Assembly: GCA_012274445.1 (NCBI GenBank)
Contig: JAAROD010000080.1
Span: 1,798,001 to 1,862,000 of the forward strand
DNA length: 64,000 bases
Reading direction: 5' to 3'
Origin: Sclerotiophoma versabilis
Lineage: Eukaryota; Ascomycota; Dothideomycetes; Pleosporales; Didymellaceae
Shown: positions 1-12,312 of the stretch, in pieces
Numbering within the stretch: position 1 is the stretch's first letter
Layout of the letters: every line of letters starts with the position of its first letter
Program-made: the position numbers and the translations under genes
The notes under the pieces: generated by a model
Seen by the model: only the letters and a program-made list of their open reading frames with translations
Told to the model about the DNA's origin: nothing
Database searches by the model: none

Positions 1-1539
1 CCAGTTCTCGGTAGCAGCGAGATTGCACCTGCATTTATCTGTGCCTGGTACCTGACGACCTAAAGGCTGCAATCAAGGTGGGGCGACACCAGCGACTTGC
101 AATTAGAGTACCGGTACATAAAAGGAAGGAACATCCACCTCAGTCGCCCCAGCAACTATAGCGCATGGCTGTTCTGGAATAAGACAAATATACCAGGTAG
201 GTTGATTCGGCTCAGCGGATGTATCCTAGACTGTGCTCGTGGTCCACACGGCGCTTCGAACACGCCTTGTATTGATCTGTTATACCCTGCTCCGCCTAGG
301 GGAGATCACGTACTCGCCCAGCGCAGAGGATGCCGTTAACATTGAGCTTCTTGGTACGGGAGTGGCTGCGAATCGCTTCTACGCTGGGCGTCGCGGATCT
401 GAGTTCACCTCGATGGGTAACGGCTAGAGACTTGGAAGCGAAAACTAGACGAGCCGGAACGCCGCCAATCGTAACGGTAGACGCCGTTTTTGGCTGCCCG
501 AGACAGTGCACTCCGCTTTTCGTCGTATATCTGCAGGGAAGAGGGCTATACTGCAGCTGTTAAGACTCATGTGATACTCTGAAAAGTTGAGATTCTGATG
601 AGGGATATCTCCATACCGCCATAAAGGGGTGTCGAATCAGTGCTGACGATGCATTAGATCCCGTTAGTCATAAGCTGCAGGCGCATTTGACCCACAATAG
701 CTTGACGTTCACACAGCAACATTGATGCGGTCACTAGCGACCGCTGTCGAACTCAACAAGATCATAGATTATCTAGCAGAACGCCGACTCTAAATTGAGC
801 TCCGTGTGGGAGGGGAGTACCAAATCACAATTTGCCACAAAGACTAGTGATGCGCTCCAAGGTTCACCACGTTGTGACCACGAAAGAATCCGACAGGGCC
901 TGACACTGTGGCTGCAGTCAACCTCGAACAACTTTCATTGGCTGGAACTTACTCCGAAACTGAACATTCTCGAATGTCTCAGAGAAGTGAGAGCGAGCGC
1001 GCCAGGCCGGAGTAGGTACCGACAGCACCTAGCTGGACATGAGTTTCATCACCATCTGTATAACCAAATGAGCTTCTAGTCACACATCGAACCATGTGGT
1101 CGGGTTCTAGAATGAATCGTAGAAGGTAAGTTCGGCTGTACTCAACATCAGACGCCCGACCCCAAAGATCAGGACCCGGTTTTCGCATCATTCCCGGCGT
1201 GCGCGATGCCCTCACTGGAGCAGATCAGCATTGCATACCGAATATCTGGGGTACGGTACGGATCGCAGTGCCCGTATGATCAACACTTAGGGCGACGCTC
1301 ATTCGTTGTTGAATCGGATTTGGATTCAAAGAATCTACAGTCTGGTAGTGCCTTTGGTCAGCGAGGACAATACTCCATCGACCAAGCTGATTCCCTCACT
1401 GCGTCGTCAACAACTGTGCACAGGTACTAAGTAGTTATGGCCTCTTACCAGCACTCTCATGAATATCTCTACATAGATCAGAGTCATGATCGCAACTCCA
1501 GTGTCCCCACCGAGTCCGTTCAGCCCTGAGATGTAGCAC
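1..1539. other. no supported gene (left end)
   Basis: Only short open frames without recognisable protein content occur here, on either strand. I see no tRNA, repeat array, inverted repeat or transposon motif. Base composition is close to even. It could be intergenic DNA or a fully decayed element. Confidence 0.5.
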
Positions 1540-2623
1540 TTACTTGCTAGCTTTCTCGGCGTCTGCCTTCATGCCAGCCTGCACCCACTTGCGAGCCTCT
1601 GCGGCGTGCTGCTCCATCTTGGCCTTGTCCCTGAGCAGTTCCTTAATCGTGTGCTGGTCGGGCACGTGACGTCCTTTCTCAACGCCGGATCGCTCGGCCA
1701 TGCGCTCCTCCCACGCCTTGAGATTTGGGTAATCTTCGATCTCAACGCCCGCCCAGCCTGCTGCTGCGATCCAGCCCCAGTGCGAGATGTCTGGGAGGTG
1801 TAAGTGTGGATTCAGGAGACGTTGCGGCGAAGTGACGTTGAGGTCCAGGAGCAGCACGTGTAGAGGCCAGAATCAGCCAGGGTACTCACCAGCGATGGTG
1901 CATTTCTCGCCCGTAAGGTAAGGTCGCTTATCAGATGCCAGATGCTTGTCGAGGACAGAGTAAAGGCGGCGTGTCTCATTCGTGTATCGATTGACTCCAT
2001 ACTCGATGTGCTCAGGGGCGTAGCGGTTGAAATGGTCTAGATTGCGGTCAGTTCCATATCTTCAAGCAATGTATGCTCGAAGAAGTCAAAAATTGGTGAT
2101 GCCAAACTCTCTCGAGAACTGTCCTAGTCTTTGGCTTTGGATTGTTCCAGCTCTTGTTGAAGCCACTTCGAGGATGGATCACGCCCATTTGAGAATTACT
2201 TACTAGCTTGACCTTGCATGGGTCCTACACCGGCGTTCTGGAAGAACAACCAATTATTCATTTCATACCACTCACGGCTACCCTTAGGGTATGATATCTT
2301 GTGCTCGGTGTCGTAGCGCTCAACCAGGTACTGCATGATGCTTCCAGATTCAAAAAGATTGATTGTCTGGCCGTCGGTGAATTTGTCGGTTAACGCTGGA
2401 ATGCGGCCATTGGGGTTGATTGCGAGGAACCAGTCCTCCTTCTGCGTGTTTTTGCTAATGTCGATCTTCTCGACCTTGTAGGGAAGGCTGTGACTCTCAG
2501 CAACCTGGATCTTAAAGTGAACAAACACGCATAAACTTACCCAAGCTCCTCTAGCGTGATTGAGATTTTGATGCCATTAGGCGTCTGTGTTGTATAGAGG
2601 ACGATGTCTGATCCTTGCGACAT
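1540..2623 (-). CDS. glutathione S-transferase, Ure2p-like
   Basis: Four exons on the minus strand: 2623-2541, 2487-2204, 2036-1890 and 1790-1540, giving 254 residues. Introns of 53, 167 and 94 bases have GT-AG ends, and the frame closes exactly. The N-terminal half is a thioredoxin-fold GST domain, with the start near the DIVLYTTQTPNG stretch, then NPNGRIPALTD and the FESGSIMQYL glutathione-binding segment. The second half is the helical domain, with GPMQGQANHFNRYAPE and the C-terminal TIADISHWGW motif typical of fungal Ure2p/YfcG-type transferases. These cytosolic enzymes conjugate glutathione or act as disulphide-bond oxidoreductases in stress defence. No prion-like Asn-rich N-terminus is present, so a nitrogen-regulatory Ure2 role is unlikely. 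Family is sure; substrate is unknown. Confidence 0.9.
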
Positions 2624-3301
2624 GATGGTACGTTTTAACGTTGAAGTATATGTTAAAGGTATTGACAATGACTTCAGGCCCTTCGACCGCTTTGTACAGA
2701 GAACAAAGTGGGGTTCAGAAGAGGGGCTATGACGATATTGGGATCTGCTTAGAAATTATGCTCTTACAGCGTGCTTACCACGCAACATCCTGCTCGGGAT
2801 ACGAGAATGCAGGCACAACATTCTCTGTAGTTCTGATACGTTGAGGGGAGTCGCATCAAAAGCCAGGCAGCAATCACATGTTACTGCGACGACTTAATCC
2901 CTATCCCTAAGCCAGATAACATACGACTGTACGACACATATAGTTATCGTTTTCAATACAAAGACCATACTGCTGACGACCAAGCTTCATAAGGAAGGCG
3001 TTGGCCTTGCTGCAAGCATCAAGGTCTTGGTCAGCCTGAAGGCCCTATAATCGTCAAGGCAAGCACTAAAATTTACTGCATGGTAAGTGTACTGCAGGAC
3101 TACATGCGGACGAAGAGATGTGTTTCACTTTGGTGCCTGGTATGGAGTCTGTTAACAGTCAGCAATTCGATTGCCATGGCGGAGCTGATAGAAGTTTTTG
3201 CACGTGACGACGCTTAATCCTGGGCGGCGCTCAATACTTTTGCCGCGTCGCAACGCTTTCACGCGACACCCCCATCGACCACCGAACACGTATCAGCAAA
3301 C
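2624..3301. other. divergent promoter region, GST / BBP
   Basis: This gap of about 680 bases separates the starts of two divergently transcribed genes and should hold both promoters. I see no coding frame with recognisable content and no clear regulatory motif. Confidence 0.5.
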
Positions 3302-5374
3302 ATGTCGTGGCGCAACCAGGGCATCACCGGCTCGAACAACATTCCGCTTGGTAACCGCCGACGATTCGGCGGCGATGATGATGCGGGAGGCTACAACCCT
3401 TCTGCACCGGCTGAAGGTTTGTCTGAGCTGAAGCGTGGGCGCAGCCCAGAGCGAGGTAAGTCTATCATGACAACCTAATTGATGAACTCCTCCTAACAAA
3501 CTTCCAATAGCTCCCGACGGTCCTAGACAGCGCAAGAAGCGCAATCGATGGGGAGATGCTAGCGAGAACAAGGCTGCCGGTTTGATGGGCTTGCCCACAG
3601 CTATCTACTCGGCTATGACCACAGAGCAGCTTGACGCCTACACTCTGCATTTGCGTATTGAAGAGATCACGCAGAAGCTGAAGATAAACGATGTGGTGCC
3701 AGCAGACGGCGACAGGTACATTACAACAACCTCAGCTCGGTACGAATACCATACTAATCCCAATAGGTCACCATCGCCGCCTCCTCAGTACGACAACTTT
3801 GGTCGCCGTGTGAACACGCGCGAATTTCGCTACCGCAAGCGCCTTGAAGACGAGCGCCACAAGCTCGTTGAGAAGGCTATGAAGACGCTTCCTAACTACC
3901 ATCCGCCAGCCGACTACAGGAGGCCTACTAAGACACAGGAGAAGGTCTATGTGCCAGTCAATGACTACCCGGATATTAACTTCAGTACGAAACTAACCCC
4001 TCTAACTTTCCTTTTTAAGTCCCCTACAACCCTAGCCTTTGTCTTGACCGGCGTGCTCAGACTGCTTGGTGCTTATGCGCATCTGGCAAAGCCTGCAGTA
4101 CAGCTTTGTCACTAACCCTACCCACCCTTGCTCATACAATCTTTTTGATCATACACTAACCACAGCTTTTTGCACTAACAGTTGGATTACTTATTGGACC
4201 TCGTGGAAACACCCTGAAGAAGATGGAGTCAGAGTCCGGCGCAAAGATTGCGATTCGTGGCAAGGGCTCCGTCAAGGAGGGTAAAGGACGATCTGACGCC
4301 GCTCACACCAGTAATCAGGAGGAGGATCTGCACTGCTTGATCATGGCCGATACTGAGGAGAAGGTCAACAAGGCTAAGAAGCTTATCCACAACGTCATCG
4401 AGACTGCAAGCCACCCCAAAACAAAACCATATTTCAGACTTCATACTAACAATCCACAGGCTGCCTCTATCCCTGAAGGCCAGAACGAGCTCAAGCGCAA
4501 CCAGCTCCGAGAGCTTGCCGCACTCAACGGTACCCTCCGTGACGATGAGAACCAAGCTTGCCAAAACTGTGGTGAAATCGGTCACCGCAAGTACGACTGC
4601 CCCCAGAAGCAGAACTTCACTGCGAGTATCATTTGTCGTGTTTGTGGTCAAGCTGGTCATATGGCTCGTGATTGTCCTGATCGTAAGGTTGGACAGCCAT
4701 GGCGCAACGATAACCGTTTGGGCGACCGCCCTCAAGGCCGCATTGGAGGTGCTCCCGAGAATGAACTGGATGCTTTCTTGAACGAGATGGGTGGCGGTGG
4801 AGCTCAGCCCCGTGGAGCCATCGAATACAACGGCGGCGGTGCGGGCGGCGACAGCTACGGAGGAGGCGAGCGCAACCTCAAGCCGTGGGAGCGTGGCCCA
4901 ACTGGCGGTGCTGCACCCTGGGCGCGTGGCGACAGCCATGGCGACCGTGGCGACAGCAACTCAGCTGCCCCTCCGCCCTGGGCTGGAGGTGGCGGCGTTG
5001 GTGCTGGTGCTGGCGGCTCTTACGATCAGAGCGGCGGCTACGGCAACAGCGGCGCTGCTCCATGGGCCTCCGCCGCACCAGCTGCTGGAGCTTCATACGG
5101 GTACGGAAACTACGGAGCTGGTTACGATCCGAATGCTGCAGCGACAGGTTACGGCGCTCCAGGATACGGTGCTCCTGGTTACGGCGCTCCTGCGGCTGCT
5201 GCCGGTCCTCCTCCTGGCTTGGGTCCTCTTTTCCAGAACTACGGATCTGCTGGAAGCCCGCCTCCCCCACCCCCACCACCGTCGGGCTCAGTGCCTCCCC
5301 CGCCACCTCCGGGTGACGTTCCTCCTCCACCCCCGCCCAGCGATGCGCCTCCTCCGCCTCCTCCCCCAGCGTAA
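3302..5374 (+). CDS. MSL5: branchpoint-bridging protein BBP/SF1
   Basis: Five exons: 3302-3455, 3511-3715, 3767-3984, 4182-4405 and 4460-5374 (571 residues). The protein binds the intron branch site during early spliceosome assembly, with U2AF as partner. The N-terminus has the helix-hairpin region with RKKRNRWGD, the U2AF65-ligand type motif. It is followed by the SF1 homodimer segment, a KH-QUA2 domain at about residues 180-290 with the loop IGPRGNTLKKME, and two CCHC zinc knuckles (C301, C304, H309, C314 and C326, C329, H334, C339). The tail is rich in Gly and Pro, with GYGAPGYGAP and polyproline runs. The fourth intron (4406-4459) begins with GC instead of GT and carries a perfect TACTAAC branch site. 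Its length is a multiple of three and it has no stop. Identification is firm. Confidence 0.95.
4406..4459 (+). other. GC-AG intron in the BBP gene
   Basis: The intron starts GCAAGC, has TACTAAC 10-16 bases before the acceptor, and ends CACAG. It is 54 bases long and open in frame, so retention would insert 18 residues between the KH-QUA2 region and the zinc knuckles. Removing it restores the conserved junction IHNVIET-AASIPEGQNELK known from other BBP proteins. Confidence 0.8.
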
Positions 5375-5963
5375 ACGTTGCGCGAGCTCTCGTCTCTATG
5401 TGCAGTAATACCTACGGCTTAGGTTGTTGGGGTTTCTTTTGAGTCTAACTCTCAGAGTGTGACTTTTCTTGTACGCTGGCTTGGAACGAATGACCGTAGT
5501 TCAAAGTATTTCCGTAGGTAAGCGCCTTTAAATAAGTTTGCACGGGAAGCTTTCCCTCACTCAGTACATTGCGCAATTCATGCGCATTGTGCCGTGACGG
5601 TGGGGCTTTAGTAGCCTATCTATAAATATAGCCTTACTTTCTGAAATCAAATTTTGTGCGCTATTCCAGGCATCACTCGACGGAACGAGTCGAAGCTTGG
5701 ATCCTCTGACGTTATGTTGTAGATGCCAAGGCCACCGCCTTGCGCATGAACGCCGGGCACATGCAGATGCTCCCCCACAACCCCCAAACATGCCGACCTT
5801 CACACTAACTTGCTGACGACCCTTGCGCACTGGATTTTGTCGCTTCTCATAGCACGTCCGTAATCGTTCAAATCACTCACAAACTGGAGTTCTCGGAGGG
5901 CTTGCTTTGACCCCACTCTGCAGGCAGTCGCAGAGTCGACTGTGGCACGCGAGCTTGCCGACT
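5375..5963. other. intergenic, BBP 3' end to myotubularin promoter
   Basis: No coding frame with recognisable content. The left part should be the BBP 3' untranslated region; the right part the leader and promoter of the next gene. Confidence 0.4.
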
Positions 5964-8523
5964 ATGGACAGGATACGCGTTAGTAAGGTGAGCGGAGAGG
6001 CCCCTAAATAGAGTATGTACATGGCTAACAGTAATTAGGTAGAAAATGTCTACCTCTTGCGCAGAGGCCTACGTTTCGACGGCACTCTCCACCTCATGCC
6101 CCACCATATCGTCTTCAGCTACCTCCCAAGCACGCCCGTTGATGCTGCGCAAGACGCAAAGCCGCCCCGACAGAAAGAAGTATGGATCACATATCCTATG
6201 ATCAACTACTGCTGCTTGAAGTCATGTCCACCCGTCATGCGCCAGCAGCCGTCGATCCGCATACGCTGCCGTGACTTCACATTCTTCGCATTCTTCTTCC
6301 CAGACGAGAAGAAAGCTCGCGATGTGTATGATAGTATCCGCGCACTGTCGTGCAAGATAGGTCGTCTGGATAAGCTGTTGGCGTTTAGCTATCAACCGAA
6401 GCCTCCGGAGGACCAGTTTAACGGTTGGGACATATACGATGCACGTCGAGAGTTCAAGCGCCTTGGGATTAGTCCTAAAGATACAGAGAAGGGTTGGCGG
6501 ATATCTGAGATCAATGTCGAATACAAGGTAAGCAGCTCCAACAGCAGTTGGGCGGACAAAGAGAGCGTCCTGACGAAAATGGTAGTACTCGAAAACATAC
6601 CCTGCTCTTATTGCCGTACCTTCGAAGGTTTCAGACAGTGTCCTCCGATACGCCGGCGCATACCGCTCGAGACAACGCATACCCGCACTTGTCTACCGCC
6701 ATCCACTCAACAACTGCTCTATAACTCGAAGTTCGCAACCGACACCTGGGATAACAGGGAACCGAAATCCTCAGGACGAGAGGCTTGTTGCAGCAATTTG
6801 GGCCACAAACCGTGGATGGAACCCTGCACCAGCCCCAGACGCCGCTGGTTCTACTGTGGACCTGACTATCGAGAATGGCTCCAGTACTGAAAGTTCCTTT
6901 GTGGGCGTGGTGGATGCTGAGGCTGTCAAATCCGGGAAAACCATTGTGGATGACTTGAGTGGATCCACTGAGTCTGACGACAACGCCCCCAAAGTGTACG
7001 GTGCACAGCAACGAAACCTTATTGTCGATGCCAGGCCGACAGTGAATGCGTACGCAATGCAAGCAGTTGGGTTGGGATCAGAGAAGATGGACCACTACCC
7101 TGGCGCTGAGAAAGCTTACCTTGGAATTGACAATATCCATGTTATGCGAAAGTCGTTGAATACGGTTATTGAGGCCTTGAAGGAATCAGATCTCACGTCA
7201 TTCCCGCCTAACCAGCAGCTACTGGCGAAGAGTGGCTGGGTCAAGCACACTGCAAATATCCTCGACGGCGTCGCACTGATAGCTCGGAGAGTAGGTATCA
7301 TGCACTCGCACGCTCTGATTCACTGTTCGGATGGATGGGACCGCACAAGTCAGCTCAGCGCACTCAGCCAGATTCTGCTGGATCCTTACTACCGAACAAT
7401 GGAAGGATTCATTGTGCTTGTCGAGAAGGACTGGCTTTCGTTTGGCCATATGTTCCGCCACCGAACTGGTTTTCTCAGTCACGAGAAGTGGTTTTCGATT
7501 GAGAACGAACGTATAGAACGCAAGAACGACGGTCAAGGCGGCGGTAATGCCTTCGAGAACGCACTCCGTGGAGCGAAGGGCTTCTTCAACCGGCAAAACG
7601 AGTCGAATGAGTCGCTAAACCAGTTGCCAGAAACAAACAGTACAGAGAACGTAGGTGATGTATCAGATGTTGCGGCCACCAAACCATCCAGTAAGATTGG
7701 CGCTGCTGAGGAGCATCGTGTCACAAAGGTCAACGAGCTGTCACCAGTTTTCCACCAGTTCCTCGACTGCGTATACCAACTTCAATACCAGCATCCTACA
7801 CGGTTTGAATTTAGCGAACGTTTCCTGCGACGATTGCTATATCACCTATATTCTTGCCAATATGGCACGTTCCTCTTTGACAACGAGAAGGAGCGAATGG
7901 AGGCCAGAGCTAAGGAGCGTACACGAAGCGTCTGGGACTATTTCCTATGTCGAAAGCAAGAGTTTTTGAACCCGAAGTACGATCCTGAGGTTGACGATTC
8001 AGTTCGAGGGAAGGAGCGTATGATTTTCCCACGCAAAGGTGAGGCTAGATGGTGGGCCGAGTGCTTTGGACGTACAGACGATGAGATGAACCTGTATGGC
8101 CCTCAGCTACCACCTAGCTTTACACCTCAGACGAGCAATGCGCCTAATGGTCGAAGTGGAGCGAACACACCACTACGAAATGAGTCCATCGTGACTGGTA
8201 CCGAGACAGCAGAGAGTGCAACGGGAGCAGGCACATCCGTGGATCTGCCTCCTACGCATGTAGTTGGAGAGAGCTCAAGTAGCATCTCAGCTGCTTCGCC
8301 AACGCCCTACGATGCTGCGGCAGCGCTGGGACAAGATCTAAAGCAAGGCCTAGTGGCGGGCATTGGAAGGTTAGGGATTGGTGGCATCAGTCCTCGACCC
8401 AGCACGGAGTCGAGCAGACTGCCACCGAGGCTGAGTACAGACACAAACACACAAGATCGGAAAGAGCGAAGTCGAAGTAGAAGTAAAGATGCGAGGGGGG
8501 AGTTGGAGGTAGAGATGCAATAA
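5964..8523 (+). CDS. YMR1: myotubularin-related phosphoinositide 3-phosphatase
   Basis: Three exons: 5964-5987 (eight codons), 6039-6527 and 6586-8523, giving 816 residues. The tiny first exon MDRIRVSK joins to VENVYLLRRG, the start of the PH-GRAM domain (about residues 5-120). The myotubularin phosphatase domain follows: RIPALVYRHP, then SRSSQP-like SITRSSQP, and the Cys-based catalytic loop HCSDGWDRTSQ with Cys418 and Arg424, the exact CX5R consensus of active family members. The enzyme removes the 3-phosphate from PtdIns3P and PtdIns(3,5)P2 on endosomal and vacuolar membranes. The tail after residue 640 is low complexity and ends in an Arg/Ser-rich stretch. Catalytic residues are intact, so this is an active phosphatase, not one of the dead paralogues. 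Confidence 0.93.
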
Positions 8524-9758
8524 GGCACCCGACGCCTACGAGCAGCAGTAGCAGGAGCCTTCCCAAAGCGTCTACCCGGGAAGTATGAAACACAGCCTCT
8601 TAGTGGAGGTATGATAATGAATGGATGATACCCACAGAATCTACCCACTGTAAAGGTTGACGATGATACTCCTCTTCATAGATCGAGAGTCAGGTTTACC
8701 GCCAGGTTGAATGCCTTATCCTTCAATAGTGCCGTTGCCGCGTGTTGCTGGAGAACAAGCACATGCTCACTTCGAGTGTCTTGTACTTGTTGGGTTCGAC
8801 TGCACGGATGACTCGCTCCGCCATAAACCAGTTCAGTTGAGCGTGCCTTCACCCGAAACATTCAAGTCGCAGCAGTGTCGCGGTGCGCTAGAGTGCAAGC
8901 CAACAGCGGCCACCATCCGTATCGTGAACGACTTCTGTCGTCCTAGATACTGGCATCAGGCGATGTGCATTTCCTTTGCGTAGAAGGGAGACCTCGGTGC
9001 AGAGGAGTTCCAGCCCAGCTTTTGTAATGGACACTTATTTCTTCTTCTCAGTCTTCTTTCATCGAGTCATCTCTCTTGCAACCTGATTGCGGTTATGCAT
9101 TGCCTCGATTCATTTGAACTTTTTTTGTGCCGTCTAGACAGCTCATCCTCTTTGTTGATCTGGGCTATGACGTCTCAGGGTGGCAGGCGCACACGAAGAC
9201 GTGCTCTCAACACCGCAAAACATGACGTCGACGCTAGAAGGAGTCAATGCGAGACTTTCGAATCCTGAGTACATCTTCTAATGCACTTGCGGCTCGCAAT
9301 ATCATGCAAACATCATCAGAACGCATGACCAGTGCGCCGCAATAATGAGCACTGCCACGCTCACCGCACTTGATGATGTCGATTCGCTAGGAGCAAGCCA
9401 TGCCGGGAAAGGTCTTGGACCCCACCACGCCGCACCCATCGCGCACGGTGCTGGCCTGAGGCGCAGCTCAGGAACTGCAGCACGATTTGACCGCTTCTTT
9501 GCAGCTACGAGCCAATAGCCGGCCCCAGCCACAGCCCTCAACATGGGCGCTCACTGTGCCAGCGGGAACAGCCACACCCTCCGCTGCTCTCATGGGGCGC
9601 ATTGCGGCGCGTAGCGGTCGCAACTGTTAGATATGTAACTATGGCAGCTCCTTCGAGGTTGCGCTGCATTGTAGCGTTTAGCACCTGATAAACTTCACCA
9701 TTGCAACACCAACAATCAACTGTGATCGACATCTCGGCCCCACTCAAGCTCGGACACG
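8524..9758. other. intergenic region, about 1.2 kb
   Basis: Short frames on both strands lack recognisable content. A seven-base T run lies near 9121. It should contain the myotubularin 3' end and the promoter of the homeodomain gene. Nothing else is visible. Confidence 0.4.
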
Positions 9759-11419
9759 ATGCTGTCGCCAAACAACGTTCCGTCCAGGAGAACCGGGCGA
9801 GCCTCGAGCGCCTGGTCCATTGACTCTGGATACGGTCCTGGCTTTCATGAAGACACAAAACTTGGTTCCATTGTAAGTGCAATTCACTAGAGTCCATTGT
9901 GCAATACACTGACTGACTCTCTCAGTTTGACGCACGTGACATCACATCGGCTGGCGCGATCCAACAACCATGCCAACACATCGGTCTTGGAATCCAAGGA
10001 CTGAAAAAGCTACAGCTTGGAGATGAAGTCTTAGTCAAACAGGAAGACCACAGCTTTGAGCCTAGCACGCCGCGACTCAAGGTCTGCACTGCCATCTCGA
10101 ACCCTTCTTCGCCAGACCCGGTGTCGCCCGCTGCACTATGCGAGGTCAGACGTTCGCACGCAAGAAAGTCCGCCAGCAAGCTTCCTTTGCAAGCCGTAGG
10201 ACGTCTCAACGCCTGGCTCGATGCGAATCGACATCACCCATATCCAAATGCCGAGACGAAGCAGGCACTAGCAGAAGCATGTAGTATTACAATAAAGCAA
10301 GTCACCACATGGTTCACCAACATCCGACAAAGGCAGTTAAAGACGCAAGAAAACGACACAGGAATAGCTGGCAATGAACCAAATCAGATCTCACGCCAAA
10401 CATCTAGGAAGGGCAAGAAGAAGGATTACGGTCGCAGCAACGGCGCCTCACCAGTGGAAGGATTGCTGTCTCCTCCAAGACTCTCACCTTGTGCTTCAAT
10501 GTCAGAAAACTCGTCTAGCGAAGGAGACAACTGGCGATGCACATTTTGTGGAATCTCTCTAACAGCGAAGTCCTGGCGTCGCCACGAAGAAACACAACAC
10601 CATCCCAAGCACCAATGGACTTGCCTAGCTTTCGGCCCAAGGATCCAACTTCCATCTTGCTCGTCATCAATTTGTGCCTTCTGTGAGCTCCAGAATCCTG
10701 ATGATGACCATTTTCACGACTTTCATCGTATCGGAGACTGCTTGTGTAAAGCTGAACATGATCGGACATTTGGTCGACCAGATCATCTTCAACAACACGC
10801 ACGAAACTTTCACAGATGTGAGCAGCCCTTGTCAGAGTTGGTGCGAGACAAATGGCGTAGAGATGGCCCTGGAATGGTTGACAACAAGAGCTGGACTTGT
10901 GGGTTCTGTCAGGAGATGCTGCATACCTGGGATGCAAGAGCCACTCATATCGCTGGACACTTCAAAGCCGGTCTCACGATGGCACAATGGCGCGATAATC
11001 GAGTACTGCAGTCAACACTACGAAGAGAGCACGCCGAGCCCAACGAATCAGCAGCTCTGGATATTCTTGCCAGCACGAGCGCGACGTTTGCAGGACCATC
11101 CAACCATGGATTAAGCCCAGCGAAATATACTTGCAACCAACCTATGCAACACTGGCAGGTCCAGCCTGCTTCTACGACCTCGATCATGCCTGTTGCGACT
11201 ACCATTCCGGATCCTGACTTCGATCCTTTCTGCGTATTCGGTAACGGGATGGATACGTTCGACGCGTCTCTCACCAGCTCCGCTACCTACTATCCTGCTG
11301 CTAGTATGGTGCCAGCTCCAGCTCAGAACGGGGAAGGTTCATCTATGGACTTTGACTTTATTGGTATCGACGAATTTGGCAACCCTTTATACAGTCATGG
11401 CGTCTGGGATAGGTGGTAG
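9759..11419 (+). CDS. homeodomain (KN/TALE type) plus C2H2 zinc-finger regulator
   Basis: Two exons, 9759-9872 and 9926-11419, joined in phase 0 across a 53-base intron with a CTGAC branch site (535 residues). A homeobox-KN domain lies near residues 124-174: LNAWLDANRHHPYPN is the three-residue-extended TALE loop and WFTNIRQR is the recognition helix. Two Cys/His finger-like modules follow, WRCTFCGISL with HEETQH (about 240-262) and WTCGFCQEML with HIAGH (about 360-383). Between them lies a Cys/His-rich stretch. This arrangement matches the fungal homeobox and C2H2 transcription factor group. It should be nuclear and bind DNA; targets are unknown. The start was chosen because the exon 1 ATG is the first in frame and the splice gives a continuous protein. 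Confidence 0.85.
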
Positions 11420-12312
11420 CTTGTTTGTATTGCTTTTCCGGAGTTCGAAACATCATGGGCATAGAGATCAATAGATAGGCATGGCTGGTTTAGAACGGAT
11501 AGATTGGCGTTCATTTACATGCACATCTTGTAGCAGGCCTACTTCCACCAATCAACTACTTGAGAAGCTAGTCAAGACCTGCAAACATCAGCATGAACAG
11601 CTACGTGGACGGAACCCACATCCGCACGAAGCCCAATGCCAGCCCTAGCTCGCAGCAACATCTCCGGAACCCATCGCAGACAGTTTTCCGCCGTGGGCAC
11701 GCAGCCGTGCCTTATCCGCTAGCGCTGGTAGTGAAAAGTCGCTACTCGCCTAGAGCCCAGCAAGCGACGTATGCATCGGAACGGCACTCCATCCTACGAG
11801 AGTTGCAGCTCAACCACGTGCATGTGCATCAACCAATACTGGAAAAATTTGGGTATACGCGCTACGGCTTGTTCACCAGCGTAATATGCAACGTAACATA
11901 ATGTACGCTGTCTGTATGTGTCACATGAAGAATCAGCTCCGAGGGGTACTTGTCCGAAAGTGTATTCCTTCGGAAATAGGCGTTGTGTAAGCGAAGACCA
12001 TGAGTAAGCGTTTGAGATCTCAGATGTGAAGCTCGATTAGCAGAGCGTCGGAAGACGCACTTGACATGACGGTAACTCGAGTTCGAGACTGTGGGGAATG
12101 TGGGGCCGTTGGCTCGTATTGCGGAGGAGTTGACGGAATTAGGACTGGGCCAAGAGAAAGCTCAATGAGAGAGTAAGAGAGACGGAGAAAGGAAGCAAGG
12201 AAGAAATGAATGGTTAGTGCCGTGGGCTCAGTGCAACTATCATTGATAAGATGCTATGTGGTCATGGTATCGTAATATGCTAAACGGACAAAAGAAGCGA
12301 AAGCCATTGCCT
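11420..12312. other. convergent intergenic region
   Basis: This region lies between two gene 3' ends and is about 890 bases long. A purine-rich stretch (about 12150-12210) is the only visible feature. No coding content or RNA gene is recognised. Confidence 0.4.

Noticed and set aside
1..1539. Possible decayed transposon at the left end
   Set aside because: No terminal repeat, transposase-like or reverse-transcriptase-like residues, or C-to-T skew could be seen.
4229..4939. 236-codon frame on the minus strand
   Set aside because: Antisense shadow of the BBP exons; no recognisable domain and the plus-strand gene is certain.
4791..5408. Frames within the Pro/Gly tail of BBP in other phases and on the minus strand
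   Set aside because: Low-complexity repeats keep all frames open; no independent start context or domain.
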